DNA of 64,000 bases, taken from Halogeometricum pallidum JCM 14848. Lineage in GTDB: Archaea > Halobacteriota > Halobacteria > Halobacteriales > Haloferacaceae. The translations under genes were made by a program, and so were the position numbers. The stretch is from NCBI RefSeq assembly GCF_000337095.1, contig NZ_AOIV01000003.1, positions 1-64,000 on the forward strand, given 5' to 3'. Shown here one piece after another: positions 8,612-17,143 of this stretch; position 1 is the first letter of the stretch; the number at the start of each line of letters is the position of its first letter. The notes under the pieces are model-generated. The model ran no database searches. It was not told where the DNA came from and saw nothing but the letters and a program-made list of their open reading frames with translations.

Positions 8612-9673
8612 ATGGCAGACGAACTGCGGACGACGATGGAGAGCGTCGGGGAGCGGTTCAACCTCGGCGAGTACGAGATAGAGGCGTATCTCGCTGTCCT
8701 CGAACACGGCGAACTCACCGCCTCGGAGATAGCCGACCGGACGGACATCCCGCAACCCCGCGTGTACGACACGGTTCGGAGCCTCTCGGACCGCGGCCTC
8801 GTCGAACTCCGCGAGTCGCGCCCGATGAAGATAGTCGCCGTCGACCCCGACGACGCGTTCGCGAACGTGAAGACCTCCCTCGACGACCTCATCTCCGAAC
8901 TGGAGGCGCGCTACACGGCGCCCGCCCGCGACACCGAGGCCGTCTCGCTCGTGAAATCGCGTTCGACCATCCTCCGGTACATCGAAGAGATCATCGAGAA
9001 CGCCGAGTACGAACTCATCCTGTCGCTGACGCCGGACCTCCTGCGTCGCTTCCACGACGAACTCGCGTCGGCCATCGACGACGGCGTGAGCGTCGACCTC
9101 CTCATCACGCCGCTCTCTCGCGCCCCCGACCCGGCCGAGTTCGACTACCTCGAAGTCGCCACCATCGCGCGCGGCCGCCGGGGCATCACGACGCCCGTCC
9201 TCGCCGTCGCCGACGGCGAGTACTCGGTGTACGCGACGCAGGACGCCCTCCGCGACGACAAGGACCGCTACGGCGTCATCTTCAACCGCTCGGCGCTGGG
9301 CTTTCTCGTCAGCGGCTTTTTCGGCACCGTCCTCTGGACGACGGCCGAGACGCTGGCGACCGACGGCAAGCGCCGCCCGTTCCCCCGCCGCTACGCCTCC
9401 ATCCGCCGCGCCGTGAAGGACGTGCGCGAACTCGGCGGCGAGTTCTACGCCTCCGTCTCCGGTCGACACGTCGAATCCGGCGACTCCATCGTCGTCGAGG
9501 GGCGCGTCCACAAGACCACCTTCGAGGAGTCCGAGGAGGTCGCCTCCTTCGAGATGGAGACCGACGACGGCATTCTCGAAATCGGCGGTCTCGTCTCCGC
9601 GCTCGAAGACGTGGAGGCCCAAGAGATAATCCTGGGCCGCGACGAGGTCCCGGACCGAAAACAGTTCGTCTGA
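8612..9673 (+). CDS. TrmB-family sugar-responsive transcription regulator
   Basis: A 353-residue TrmB-type regulator. The N-terminal winged helix (about residues 8-75: [39 protein letters not shown]) binds DNA. A coiled linker follows. The middle domain (about 110-250) has the phospholipase-D-like sensor fold of the family, and the C-terminal beta-rich domain (270-353) is the sugar-sensing part in TrmB homologues. Halobacterium TrmB controls sugar and central metabolism genes. This copy is about 7 kb from the ABC sugar operon and shares operator-like repeats with it. A weak GAGGGGTGA ribosome-binding-like element precedes ATG 8612. Confidence 0.85.
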   Translation: MADELRTTMESVGERFNLGEYEIEAYLAVLEHGELTASEIADRTDIPQPRVYDTVRSLSDRGLVELRESRPMKIVAVDPDDAFANVKTSLDDLISELEARYTAPARDTEAVSLVKSRSTILRYIEEIIENAEYELILSLTPDLLRRFHDELASAIDDGVSVDLLITPLSRAPDPAEFDYLEVATIARGRRGITTPVLAVADGEYSVYATQDALRDDKDRYGVIFNRSALGFLVSGFFGTVLWTTAETLATDGKRRPFPRRYASIRRAVKDVRELGGEFYASVSGRHVESGDSIVVEGRVHKTTFEESEEVASFEMETDDGILEIGGLVSALEDVEAQEIILGRDEVPDRKQFV

Positions 9674-9678
9674 ATTCC

Positions 9679-10530
9679 CTATGCGGCGTCGGCGTCCGTG
9701 TCCGCATCGGCGCCCGCGCCCGCGTCGCTCTCCTCCTCCTCGAAGACGTACAGCGTCTCCCCGCAGTCCGCACAGACCAACACCTCGTCTTCGGGGTTGT
9801 CGTACACGCCCATCGTCCCGCCGCAACAGTCCAGCACCGTCGTCTCCTCCTCGGTCGGACCGCCGCAGAGCGGGCAGGATTCGAGGAACATCCGGAGCGG
9901 TGCCGTCGCCGCCGCGCGGGTCGACTCGGGCACGTCGAACGCCGCCATCGCCCGCACCGCGGCGGCGTCGGCGACGGCGTGCGCGCGGGAGAGCCAGATC
10001 GAGTTGCGCTCGCCGTCGACGGTGATGCCGTCGTACTCGACGCCGCCCTCGGCGTCGAACGGGGCGGCCTCGGCGACGGCCGCCGCCACCGTCTCGTCGT
10101 CGCGGTCGCGCAGCGACGCCATCTCCGCCTCCCACGCCGACCAGAAGTCCTCCGAGAGGTACAGCGCCCCGTCCTCGTCCTCGCGGAGGACGCCCGCCTC
10201 GAACAGCGCGAACAGCACCTGCTCGCCGTCGTCGTCGCCCAACTCGCCCGACTGGCGTACCTCCTCCTCGCCGGGGGCGTACTCGAAGAGGTGCGACAGG
10301 CCGAGTCGAGCGACGAGTCGGGGGGCGAACTCGGGCGTGCCGGGGACGACGTACCCCCGGAGGTAGACGAGCGTACCGCCGCCGACGACAGTGAGGAGGG
10401 CGACGGTCGTCGAGAGCGGCCAGAAGACGATGGCGGCGGCGAGAAGCAGCGCCGCGTTGACGACCGTGCAGGGCCAACAGCGCCGCTCGCCGGTGTAGTC
10501 GGGGCGGCGAATCGCGTCGAGAAGTGACAT
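9679..10530 (-). CDS. Membrane-anchored zinc-ribbon protein of unknown function
   Basis: The 283-residue protein begins with a short Cys-containing segment (RRCWPC). Two closely spaced membrane helices follow (about residues 22-40 and 42-60, then a VPGTPEFAPR turn). Next come a large acidic soluble region with a winged-helix-like stretch (VLFALFEAGVLREDEDG) and a C-terminal cluster with CPLCGG, CCGG and CADCGE that should bind zinc. The extreme C-terminus is an Asp/Ala low-complexity tail. It is convergent with trmB, with 5 nt between the genes. I do not recognise the family. Confidence 0.6.
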   Translation of the reverse strand: MSLLDAIRRPDYTGERRCWPCTVVNAALLLAAAIVFWPLSTTVALLTVVGGGTLVYLRGYVVPGTPEFAPRLVARLGLSHLFEYAPGEEEVRQSGELGDDDGEQVLFALFEAGVLREDEDGALYLSEDFWSAWEAEMASLRDRDDETVAAAVAEAAPFDAEGGVEYDGITVDGERNSIWLSRAHAVADAAAVRAMAAFDVPESTRAAATAPLRMFLESCPLCGGPTEEETTVLDCCGGTMGVYDNPEDEVLVCADCGETLYVFEEEESDAGAGADADTDADAA

Positions 10531-10599
10531 AGGATACCTTGGTGGCGAGGCGGACTTATGGCTTTCCCGACGGACCTCGAATCCGGGGGTCGGGACCGC

Positions 10600-11700
10600 T
10601 CAGTTCTCCGAGGAGTTCTCGACGGGCGAGTCGACGTCCGCCAACTGGACGGCCCGTCCCGTCTCCGAGGAACGGTAGATGGCGTCGATGACGCGTTGGA
10701 CCTGCAACCCCTCGGCGACGGTGTTCAGTCCGGGGTGCTCTTCGGTGCGCACGGCCTCCAAGAACAGCTTCTGTTCGGATTTGTGGGTGTCGTTGGCCTC
10801 CGTCTCCACGTCCGTGTCGGTGAGGTGGTTGCTGCCGCCGACGCCGGACTCGTAGAACGTCAGGTCGTGGCTCGCGCGGTCGTAGCGGGCGCCCGCCTCG
10901 GTGCCGAGGATGTAGAACTCGTCGTTCGTCGGGCGGTTCGACGCCCACGCGACTTCCAGCGAGACGGTTCGGCCGTCGGCACAGCGAATGAACGCCGTCG
11001 CGGAGTCGTCGACGTCGAAGCCCTCCGGGCCGATGTCCTCGCCCCACATCTCGACGAAGGCGTAGTCGTCGCGGTTGCCGAAGTCGGCGCGGGTGACGGC
11101 CGATACCTCCTCGACCTCCGGGTAGTCGAGGAAGTACAAAGAGAGGTCGATGGCGTGGACCCCGATGTCGATGACGGATCCGCCGCCGGCGACGTCCTTC
11201 GAGGTGAACCACGACCCGCGACCGGGGATGCCGCGGCGGCGGACGTAGTTCGCCTCGATGTGCTGAATCTCGCCGAACCGACCCTCGGCTTGGTAGCTCT
11301 TCAGAATGCGGACGGGGTTACCGAAGCGGTTGTTGAAGCCGACCATGCAGACGCCCTCGGCGTTCTCGGCCGCGGCGGCGATTCGCTCGGCCGACTCCAA
11401 GGAGTGCGCCAACGGCTTCTCCAGGAGGACGTGGAGGCCCGCATCGAGGGCGGCGACGGCGTACTCCTCGTGGAAGCGGTTCGGGGTCGTGATGATGACG
11501 GCGTCGACCTCCTCGAACATCTCCTCCTTCTCGTCGTAGGTGGGGACGCCGTACTTCTCGGTGAATCGGTTTCGGGCGTCCGGTTGGATGTCGAGACCGC
11601 CGCCGAGGTTCGCACCGATTTCGAGCAGGCGGTCCGCGTGGTAGTGTCCGATGTTGCCGAGGCCGACGATGCCGACGCGCGTTTGGGTCCCGGAGGTCAT
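10600..11700 (-). CDS. Gfo/Idh/MocA-family NAD(P)-dependent sugar dehydrogenase
   Basis: This 366-residue oxidoreductase has the N-terminal Rossmann motif GIVGLGNIGHYHAD (residues about 9-22), the family EKPLA at about 95-99 with the catalytic-region lysine, and GGGSVIDIGVHAIDL (about 172-186) with the Asp/His active-site pair. Such enzymes oxidise sugars or inositols, often at C1 or C3. It is the last gene of the ABC-transporter operon read from 16819, but it also has its own promoter: an ACTTAAC box at 11724-11730 about 26 nt before the ATG, overlapped by a candidate TrmB operator. The substrate is unknown. Confidence 0.87.
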   Translation of the reverse strand: MTSGTQTRVGIVGLGNIGHYHADRLLEIGANLGGGLDIQPDARNRFTEKYGVPTYDEKEEMFEEVDAVIITTPNRFHEEYAVAALDAGLHVLLEKPLAHSLESAERIAAAAENAEGVCMVGFNNRFGNPVRILKSYQAEGRFGEIQHIEANYVRRRGIPGRGSWFTSKDVAGGGSVIDIGVHAIDLSLYFLDYPEVEEVSAVTRADFGNRDDYAFVEMWGEDIGPEGFDVDDSATAFIRCADGRTVSLEVAWASNRPTNDEFYILGTEAGARYDRASHDLTFYESGVGGSNHLTDTDVETEANDTHKSEQKLFLEAVRTEEHPGLNTVAEGLQVQRVIDAIYRSSETGRAVQLADVDSPVENSSEN

Positions 11701-11706
11701 ATCCTT

Positions 11707-11727
11707 GAATTACTATCGGGGTTGTTA
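11707..11727. promoter_or_regulatory. Candidate TrmB-type operator at the dehydrogenase promoter
   Basis: GAATTAC-N7-GTTGTTA matches 11 of 14 arm positions of the perfect TAACTAC-N7-GTAGTTA repeat at 16868-16888, with the same 7-nt spacing. It lies between the TATA-like box and the start codon on the minus strand, a position usual for repression. Confidence 0.5.
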
Positions 11728-11771
11728 AGTTTCTCGTTGCGGCATCGTTCCCGGGGGCGAAACTGTCACAC

Positions 11772-11975
11772 CTAATACAGCTGACGTTCGCGCTCCTCGC
11801 GTTCGCTCTCCTCTTCCTCCTGTTGTTTCATCCGGCGACGCCCCCGGATGTACTGTCTGGTCTTCGGGACGATGATGTTCTTCAGGTCGAGGAGGAACGA
11901 GACGATACCGTACGCCCAGAAGAAAAAGAGGAACGTCACGCCGGCGATGTAGAACCACCCGAGTTCTGTGACCAT
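11772..11975 (-). CDS. Small single-span membrane protein in the sugar ABC operon
   Basis: A 67-residue protein with one hydrophobic helix (about residues 7-28, WFYIAGVTFLFFFWAYGIVS) and a highly charged, Arg/Glu-rich C-terminal tail predicted in the cytoplasm. It lies between the ATPase gene (68 nt upstream) and the dehydrogenase gene (71 nt downstream) on the same strand. The aromatic-rich helix and charged tail recall accessory subunits of membrane complexes, but no family is recognised. Its position within the operon suggests association with the importer; this is inference. Confidence 0.65.
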   Translation of the reverse strand: MVTELGWFYIAGVTFLFFFWAYGIVSFLLDLKNIIVPKTRQYIRGRRRMKQQEEEESEREERERQLY

Positions 11976-12043
11976 ATCGACTCAACGACGTGGCGGCACT
12001 TATGTCCGGTGCTGCGATAGAAAAACCGACCGCGTGCGGTCGG

Positions 12044-13234
12044 TTAGTCGTCGCTCTCGGCGGCCGTGCTGCCGTCCGCGCCGGAAGGCGCTGTCGCCGT
12101 GAGTCCGTGCGAGATAGCTTTCCCCGTCTCCGTGTCGAAGAGGTGTACCTTGGTCCGGTCCAAGACCACGTTGACATCCTGCTCCTCCGAGATATCCGAG
12201 TCGGGGTCGACGCTCATCAGCAGTTGGTCGGTCATCCCTCCGCGGGACTCCTCGTCGAGGTCCACCGTCGCGTCCTCGCTGAGCAACAGATAGACGAAGA
12301 TTTCGTCGCCCATCGGTTCGAGCACGTCCGTGACGGCCTCTATCTCCTTCGTCGGGTTAGCCAGCGACCCCGCGTCGTTGAGCGTGTAGACGTCCTCGGG
12401 GCGGATACCGAGCGTCACGTCGTCGCCCGCGGTGGCCCCCACGTCGGCGGGGTCGAAGTCAACTTCGACTTTCTCGTTTCTGAACCCGTTCTCCGTCAGT
12501 TCCCCGTCGACGAAGTTCATCGCCGGCGACCCGATGAAGCCCGCGACGAACAGGTTCGCCGGTTCGTTGTAACAGACCAGCGGCGGGTCTATCTGTTGGA
12601 GTTGGCCGGAGTCGATGACGGCGATTCTGTCGCTCATCGTCATCGCCTCCGCCTGGTCGTGCGTCACGTAGATGATGGTCGTGTCCAGTTCCTTGTGCAG
12701 GCGCTGGAGTTCCGTGCGCATGTGGACGCGGAGTTTCGCGTCGAGATTCGCCAGCGGTTCGTCCATCAGGAACACTTCCGGGTTCCGGACGATGGCGCGG
12801 GCGATGGCGACGCGCTGACGCTGTCCGCCGGACATCTCGTCGGGCATCCGGTCGAGCATGCCCTCCAACTGGACGATGTCGGAGGCGCGTTCGACGCGTC
12901 GGTCGATCTCCTCTTTATCGTACTTCCGGAGGCGGAGGCCGAACGAGATGTTGTCGTAGACGTCCATGTGGGGGAACAGCGCGATGTTTTGGAACACCAT
13001 CGCCACGCCCCGGTCCTTCGGCGGGAGGTTCGTTACCTCGTGGCCGCCGATGTAGATGGTCCCCTCCGTGGGGATGGTCAGACCGGCGATCATCTCCATC
13101 GTCGTCGACTTCCCGCAACCGGAGGGACCGACGAGGCAGACGAACTCGCCGTCCCTGATTTCGAGGTTCATCTTGTCGACGGCCGTTACGTCTTCGTACC
13201 GTTTCGTCACGTCTTCGAGGTTTACTTCTCCCAT
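12044..13234 (-). CDS. Sugar ABC transporter ATP-binding protein (MalK/UgpC type)
   Basis: A 396-residue ATPase of the CUT1 sugar-importer class. Walker A is GPSGCGKSTT (about residues 37-46), the signature is MSGGQRQRVA, Walker B is VFLMDEPLANLD and the switch histidine is in YVTHDQAEAM. After residue 240 comes the TOBE/MalK-like regulatory domain (VTLGIRPEDVYTL). The end is an acidic/Ser tail. It should energise the two permeases encoded immediately upstream (4-nt gap). The MalK type may serve several importers in one cell. Confidence 0.95.
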   Translation of the reverse strand: MGEVNLEDVTKRYEDVTAVDKMNLEIRDGEFVCLVGPSGCGKSTTMEMIAGLTIPTEGTIYIGGHEVTNLPPKDRGVAMVFQNIALFPHMDVYDNISFGLRLRKYDKEEIDRRVERASDIVQLEGMLDRMPDEMSGGQRQRVAIARAIVRNPEVFLMDEPLANLDAKLRVHMRTELQRLHKELDTTIIYVTHDQAEAMTMSDRIAVIDSGQLQQIDPPLVCYNEPANLFVAGFIGSPAMNFVDGELTENGFRNEKVEVDFDPADVGATAGDDVTLGIRPEDVYTLNDAGSLANPTKEIEAVTDVLEPMGDEIFVYLLLSEDATVDLDEESRGGMTDQLLMSVDPDSDISEEQDVNVVLDRTKVHLFDTETGKAISHGLTATAPSGADGSTAAESDD

Positions 13235-13238
13235 TGAA

Positions 13239-14201
13239 TTACTCCTTGAGTGCGCCCGCAGTCAGTCCGCTCACGATGCGTTCCTGTGCGACGATGACGA
13301 GAATCGCGACGGGGAGAACCCCGACGATGCTCGCCGCCGCCATCAGGTTGTAGGGGGTGTCGAACTGCCCCTGATACTTGAGGATGCCCGCGACGATGGG
13401 CGCCCACGAGGACGCCTCGCCGTTGTTCATCAGGAACGAGAAGAAGAACTCGTTGTAGACGCTGATGAACGTCAGGACGCCCGCCGTGGCGACGCCGGGT
13501 GCCGACAGCGGGATGATGACGCGGAACAGCGCCCCGAGTCGGGTCGTCCCTTCGACGCGCGCGGCGTCCTCCAGTCCGTCCGGAATCTGCCCGTAGAACG
13601 TCGTGAGGATGAAGATGGACAGCGGCATGAATAGCGCGCTGAACGGCAGCACCATCGGCGCCGGCGTGTTGAACAGGTCCGGCGACGAGACGGTGATGGG
13701 CCCGAGCACGAGGTTCGTCCCTCCCGTGAACAGTTGGAACAGCGGCAGGAAGAACGCCGCCGGCGGGAAGTACGAGATGGCCAGAATGGCCAACATCAGG
13801 AAGGTCCGGCCGGGGAACCGCAGACGGCCGAAGACGTAGCCCGCCAGACTCGCCAACAGGAGCACGATGACGGTCGTCGTGAGACCGAGGACGAAGCTGT
13901 TGAACATGTACAGGTGGAACGGCACCCGTTCGAACATGGTGACGAACACGCCGGGGTTGAACCCCTTCGGCAGCAGCCCCATGTTCGAGATGAGGTTGTT
14001 CGGCGTCAGCGCGAGCACTAACAGCCAGTAGAACGGGAACAGCGTGGTGACGAGGAAGAACACCGTCGCCACGTAGAACATCGATCTGTACGCGCGCTTG
14101 GGGTTCTTGATGACCTTGCCGACCCACGTCTCGAGCGGTCCCCGCTTGATCTCTGCGTCTCGGTTCGTCTCGAACGCGCCTTGTTGGTTGTCGGTCGCCA
14201 T
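13239..14201 (-). CDS. Sugar ABC transporter permease (MalG type)
   Basis: A 320-residue membrane protein with six predicted helices. The ATPase-coupling EAA loop is visible as DGLEDAARVEGTTRLG with IIPLSAPG, as in MalG/UgpE proteins. ATG 14201 (MATDNQQ) is preferred over 14222, since the longer form adds MRRRDSK and would overlap the upstream permease more. The upstream permease stop is 1 nt away, so translation is tightly linked. With the other permease it forms the transmembrane channel. Confidence 0.93.
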   Translation of the reverse strand: MATDNQQGAFETNRDAEIKRGPLETWVGKVIKNPKRAYRSMFYVATVFFLVTTLFPFYWLLVLALTPNNLISNMGLLPKGFNPGVFVTMFERVPFHLYMFNSFVLGLTTTVIVLLLASLAGYVFGRLRFPGRTFLMLAILAISYFPPAAFFLPLFQLFTGGTNLVLGPITVSSPDLFNTPAPMVLPFSALFMPLSIFILTTFYGQIPDGLEDAARVEGTTRLGALFRVIIPLSAPGVATAGVLTFISVYNEFFFSFLMNNGEASSWAPIVAGILKYQGQFDTPYNLMAAASIVGVLPVAILVIVAQERIVSGLTAGALKE

Positions 14202-14202
14202 C

Positions 14203-15231
14203 TTAGAATCCCTCCTCCGCATCGGCGAACTTCACGAGGTACACCGAGACGACGATGCCGATGAGCGCCGCCGTCACGAACGCCACCGTCGCTGACGTGG
14301 CGTACATCGAGTTGTTGAACGTCGTCACGACCAGACACGACAGCGACGGAACGGTCGTACACCCGCCCATCGTCTCGATGATGCCGTACACGCGCATCGC
14401 GCCGATGGTGCGGAACAGCATCGCGACCAGCACCGTCGGGAGGATGAGCGGGAAGGTGATCATCTTGAACTGCTGCCAGTTGGTCGCGCCGGAGACGCGC
14501 GCCACGTCGTACAGCGACCGGTCGATACTCTGCAGGCCGGCGAGGATGAGAAGCGCCATGAACGCCGTCGTCTTCCAGACGTCGGCCACGATGATGAGGA
14601 ACAGCGAGTCCGCCGTGTTACGGAGCGGCGTGAAGCTGAGCCCCAGCGTGTTCAGGAAGGTGGGATTCTGCTGCGTCCCGATGAGAAAGCCGATGTTCGG
14701 CTGGAACATCAGGTACCAGATCATCCCCTGGATGACGATGGGCACGGCCCACGGGATGATGATGGCCACGCGGACCCAGCGCCGACCGCGGAAGTCCTGG
14801 TCGAGAACGAGCGCCTGCACGAAGCCGAGAATCGTCTCGAACAGGACGCTCACGACGGTGAAGATGAGCGTCACCATCAGCGCGCTGGAGTAGATGCCCG
14901 TCACGAACGGGAACGACGAGGAGAACCCCGGCAGGAACGCCGATGGGAGCGCGAAGTCGCGTGCACCCGTGAACAACGCCACGTAGTTCTGAAGGCCCAC
15001 GAACTCGCCCAACCGCGACGACCCCGTCAACTGGTCGGCGAACAGCGAGTAGCCGAACGTCTGTATGAGGGGGTACAGCGCGATGAGCAGCAGTATCAGC
15101 AGCGCTGGTGAGAGTAGGAAGTAGGCGAACTGTGTCTCCGATAACGACTCCATCCACCGGACGGCGGAGACGTACGGACCACTCCTGGAGCTATCCCGAA
15201 GCGTGTCCCCTGAGTCTTGTTCTGTTGCCAT
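14203..15231 (-). CDS. Sugar ABC transporter permease (MalF type)
   Basis: A 342-residue permease with six to seven hydrophobic segments, the first at about residues 38-58 (YFLLSPALLILLLIALYPL). The EAA loop reads DRSLYDVARVSGATNWQQF followed by ITFPLILP, which contacts the ATPase. It follows the binding-protein gene by 46 nt and precedes the MalG-type permease. The large periplasm-side loop between the first two helices is typical of MalF/UgpA proteins, though shorter than in enteric MalF. Confidence 0.93.
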   Translation of the reverse strand: MATEQDSGDTLRDSSRSGPYVSAVRWMESLSETQFAYFLLSPALLILLLIALYPLIQTFGYSLFADQLTGSSRLGEFVGLQNYVALFTGARDFALPSAFLPGFSSSFPFVTGIYSSALMVTLIFTVVSVLFETILGFVQALVLDQDFRGRRWVRVAIIIPWAVPIVIQGMIWYLMFQPNIGFLIGTQQNPTFLNTLGLSFTPLRNTADSLFLIIVADVWKTTAFMALLILAGLQSIDRSLYDVARVSGATNWQQFKMITFPLILPTVLVAMLFRTIGAMRVYGIIETMGGCTTVPSLSCLVVTTFNNSMYATSATVAFVTAALIGIVVSVYLVKFADAEEGF

Positions 15232-15277
15232 GATAAATGATAACGTTTCGCGGGTGACTTATTCTTATCCGATAGCC

Positions 15278-16819
15278 TTACTGGCTGTTCTCGATCTGCT
15301 GAAGCGTCGATTTCAGATCGGACATCGCCTTCTGGGGCGTCTTCTCCTGTGCGTACGCCGCGTTGACCTCGGTCGCTATCTGGCTGGACTGCTGCGGCCA
15401 GACGACCGTGACCGGCCGCGGGATGGCGTTCTCGCCGGCCACCTTCAGCTGCTGCGTGTAGCGACCGATGACGTCGACGTTGGACGCCTCCTTCGAGTCG
15501 AGCAGCGACGGACGCGGCGGAATCCAACCCTGCAGACCGAAGTTCGCGAGCGCCGCATCCGGCTGCATCAGCGCGCGGAGCACCTGAACGCCGGCCTGCT
15601 TTTTCTTCGAGGGGGCGTTCGGGTTCATCGCCATGTGCCAGCCGCCGAGGGCGGCGACGGGGCCGCCCGTCATCGGGTACTGAGCCTCGTCCGCGGAGAC
15701 GCCGTACGGGATGGGCATGACGCCGAGGTCCTCGCCGAAGACGTCCTCCGCTCCGTTGATGGTGATGGAGTACGGCCAGTTGCGGTGCATGATGGCGTCG
15801 CCGCCCGTGAACGGCTTGCGCGACGGCTCTTCGGTCCACTGGAGCACCGCCTCGGGGGCGATGCCGCCGGTGATACCGTCGAGAGCCTGCTTGTCGTCTT
15901 CGCCGTTGATGAACGTGCGGACCATCTTGATGGAGTCGATGACCGGTTGCTCGTCGACGGTGATGGGACGGTCGCCGATGGGTCCGAACAGGTTCTCCTC
16001 GGGGTTGCCGAAGTACGCGCCGCCGTAGGAGGTCATGAACTCGTTGAAGTCACAGCAGGAGAGTCCCTCGTACACCGACGCCTGGAAGGTGTACCCGTAC
16101 TGGGTGTCGGAGTTGGCGTTCATCGCCTCCTTCGTGACCTTGGAGAACTGCTTCCACGACATCGACTCTGTCGCCCACTTCTCGAAGTCGGAGTCGCCGT
16201 AGCCCGCGTTCCGGAGGAGGTCCTTCCGGTACTGCATCGTCGGGAAGTCCGGGAACATCGGGATGCCGTACAGGTCCCCGTTCTCGCCCTGCGCCGTGTT
16301 GACGCTGGCCTGGAAGTACTCGTTCTCGACCGTGGAGACCATGTCGTCCGGCAGCGCCTCAGAGAGGTTCTGTATCTGGTTTCGGGCGATGAACGGAATC
16401 GTCCACCCCGAGTCCATGAGCAGGAGCGTCGGCTCCTCGCGGCCCGAACCCAGCCACTGCTGGTACTGGTTCTGCCGGTTGTTCGTCACCTGCGACCCGG
16501 CGATAACCTCGACCGTGATGTTGTCAGCCAGACCGCCCTGATTGTGTAGGATCTCACGGATGCCCTGGATGTTGTCGGACATGCGCGAGTCGCCCGCAAT
16601 CTGGACGGTGATGTCTTCGGTCACCTCGCCGGTGTCGATAGCAGTCTCGGTTCCGGAGTCGGTGGAACCGCCGCCGTTGCCCTCGCCGCCTCCGTTCGTG
16701 CTGCTGATACAGCCAGCCAGACCGACAGCAACACCGGAGGCACCAGCCGCCTTCACGAAGCGACGTCGCGAGACGCCGCTGAGCTTCCGCCTACCCTCGC
16801 GTAAATCAGTATCAACCAT
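15278..16819 (-). CDS. Sugar ABC transporter solute-binding lipoprotein
   Basis: A 513-residue extracellular binding protein of the family 1 (CUT1) type. The N-terminus has a twin-arginine export signal, SRRRFVKAAG, followed by a hydrophobic stretch and the lipobox GLAGC, so it is exported folded and lipid-anchored. A Gly/Ser/Glu-rich linker follows, then the two-lobed binding domain. It is the first gene of the operon. A TTATTTATA box (16846-16854) lies about 31 nt before the ATG and an inverted repeat just upstream of it. The ligand is probably a sugar or oligosaccharide; it cannot be named. Confidence 0.93.
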   Translation of the reverse strand: MVDTDLREGRRKLSGVSRRRFVKAAGASGVAVGLAGCISSTNGGGEGNGGGSTDSGTETAIDTGEVTEDITVQIAGDSRMSDNIQGIREILHNQGGLADNITVEVIAGSQVTNNRQNQYQQWLGSGREEPTLLLMDSGWTIPFIARNQIQNLSEALPDDMVSTVENEYFQASVNTAQGENGDLYGIPMFPDFPTMQYRKDLLRNAGYGDSDFEKWATESMSWKQFSKVTKEAMNANSDTQYGYTFQASVYEGLSCCDFNEFMTSYGGAYFGNPEENLFGPIGDRPITVDEQPVIDSIKMVRTFINGEDDKQALDGITGGIAPEAVLQWTEEPSRKPFTGGDAIMHRNWPYSITINGAEDVFGEDLGVMPIPYGVSADEAQYPMTGGPVAALGGWHMAMNPNAPSKKKQAGVQVLRALMQPDAALANFGLQGWIPPRPSLLDSKEASNVDVIGRYTQQLKVAGENAIPRPVTVVWPQQSSQIATEVNAAYAQEKTPQKAMSDLKSTLQQIENSQ

Positions 16820-16845
16820 TACAGATGGTACTGTTAGAATCAGGA

Positions 16846-16854
16846 TTATTTATA
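16846..16854 (-). promoter_or_regulatory. TATA box of the sugar ABC operon
   Basis: On the minus strand this reads TATAAATAA, a strong archaeal TATA element centred about 31 nt before the start codon, so the leader is only a few nucleotides. It is the most AT-rich promoter in the neighbourhood. Confidence 0.65.
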
Positions 16855-16867
16855 GTTTTGGTAGCAG

Positions 16868-16888
16868 TAACTACGGCAGTTGTAGTTA
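16868..16888. promoter_or_regulatory. Perfect inverted repeat, candidate TrmB operator of the ABC operon
   Basis: TAACTAC (16868-16874) and GTAGTTA (16882-16888) are perfect inverted 7-mers separated by 7 nt. The site lies about 14 bp upstream of the TATA/BRE region on the minus strand, where an activator would usually bind. Related repeats occur at the trmB and dehydrogenase promoters. Confidence 0.6.
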
Positions 16889-17143
16889 TTCGGATGACAC
16901 TAGAGCCGGGCGACAACACGCGGCGAAGACGGTCCGGAGCGGTCGATATCGGACTCGTCCGTCGATACAGAATAGCATAAGGAGTTCTCGGCCATAACCC
17001 TTGCTAATTATTGGTTATCTAGTTCTTCGTTCGTTCGAGGCGGCCGATTCGCTCGGGGCGTTGCCGGCATCTGACGGTGGCGGCGCCCCCGCCCGGCCGA
17101 GACACAACGGCTTTACTCCCGCCTCCGTTATCACCGCAGAGCT

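Larger units (their letters stand above)
16820..17143. other. 324-nt divergent intergenic region
   Basis: Between the binding-protein gene (leftward) and the primase gene (rightward) no gene is seen. The left half is AT-rich and holds the TATA box and operator described separately. The right half, including GGCTTTACTCCC at about 17110-17121, about 28 nt before the primase ATG, carries the primase promoter. Confidence 0.65.
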
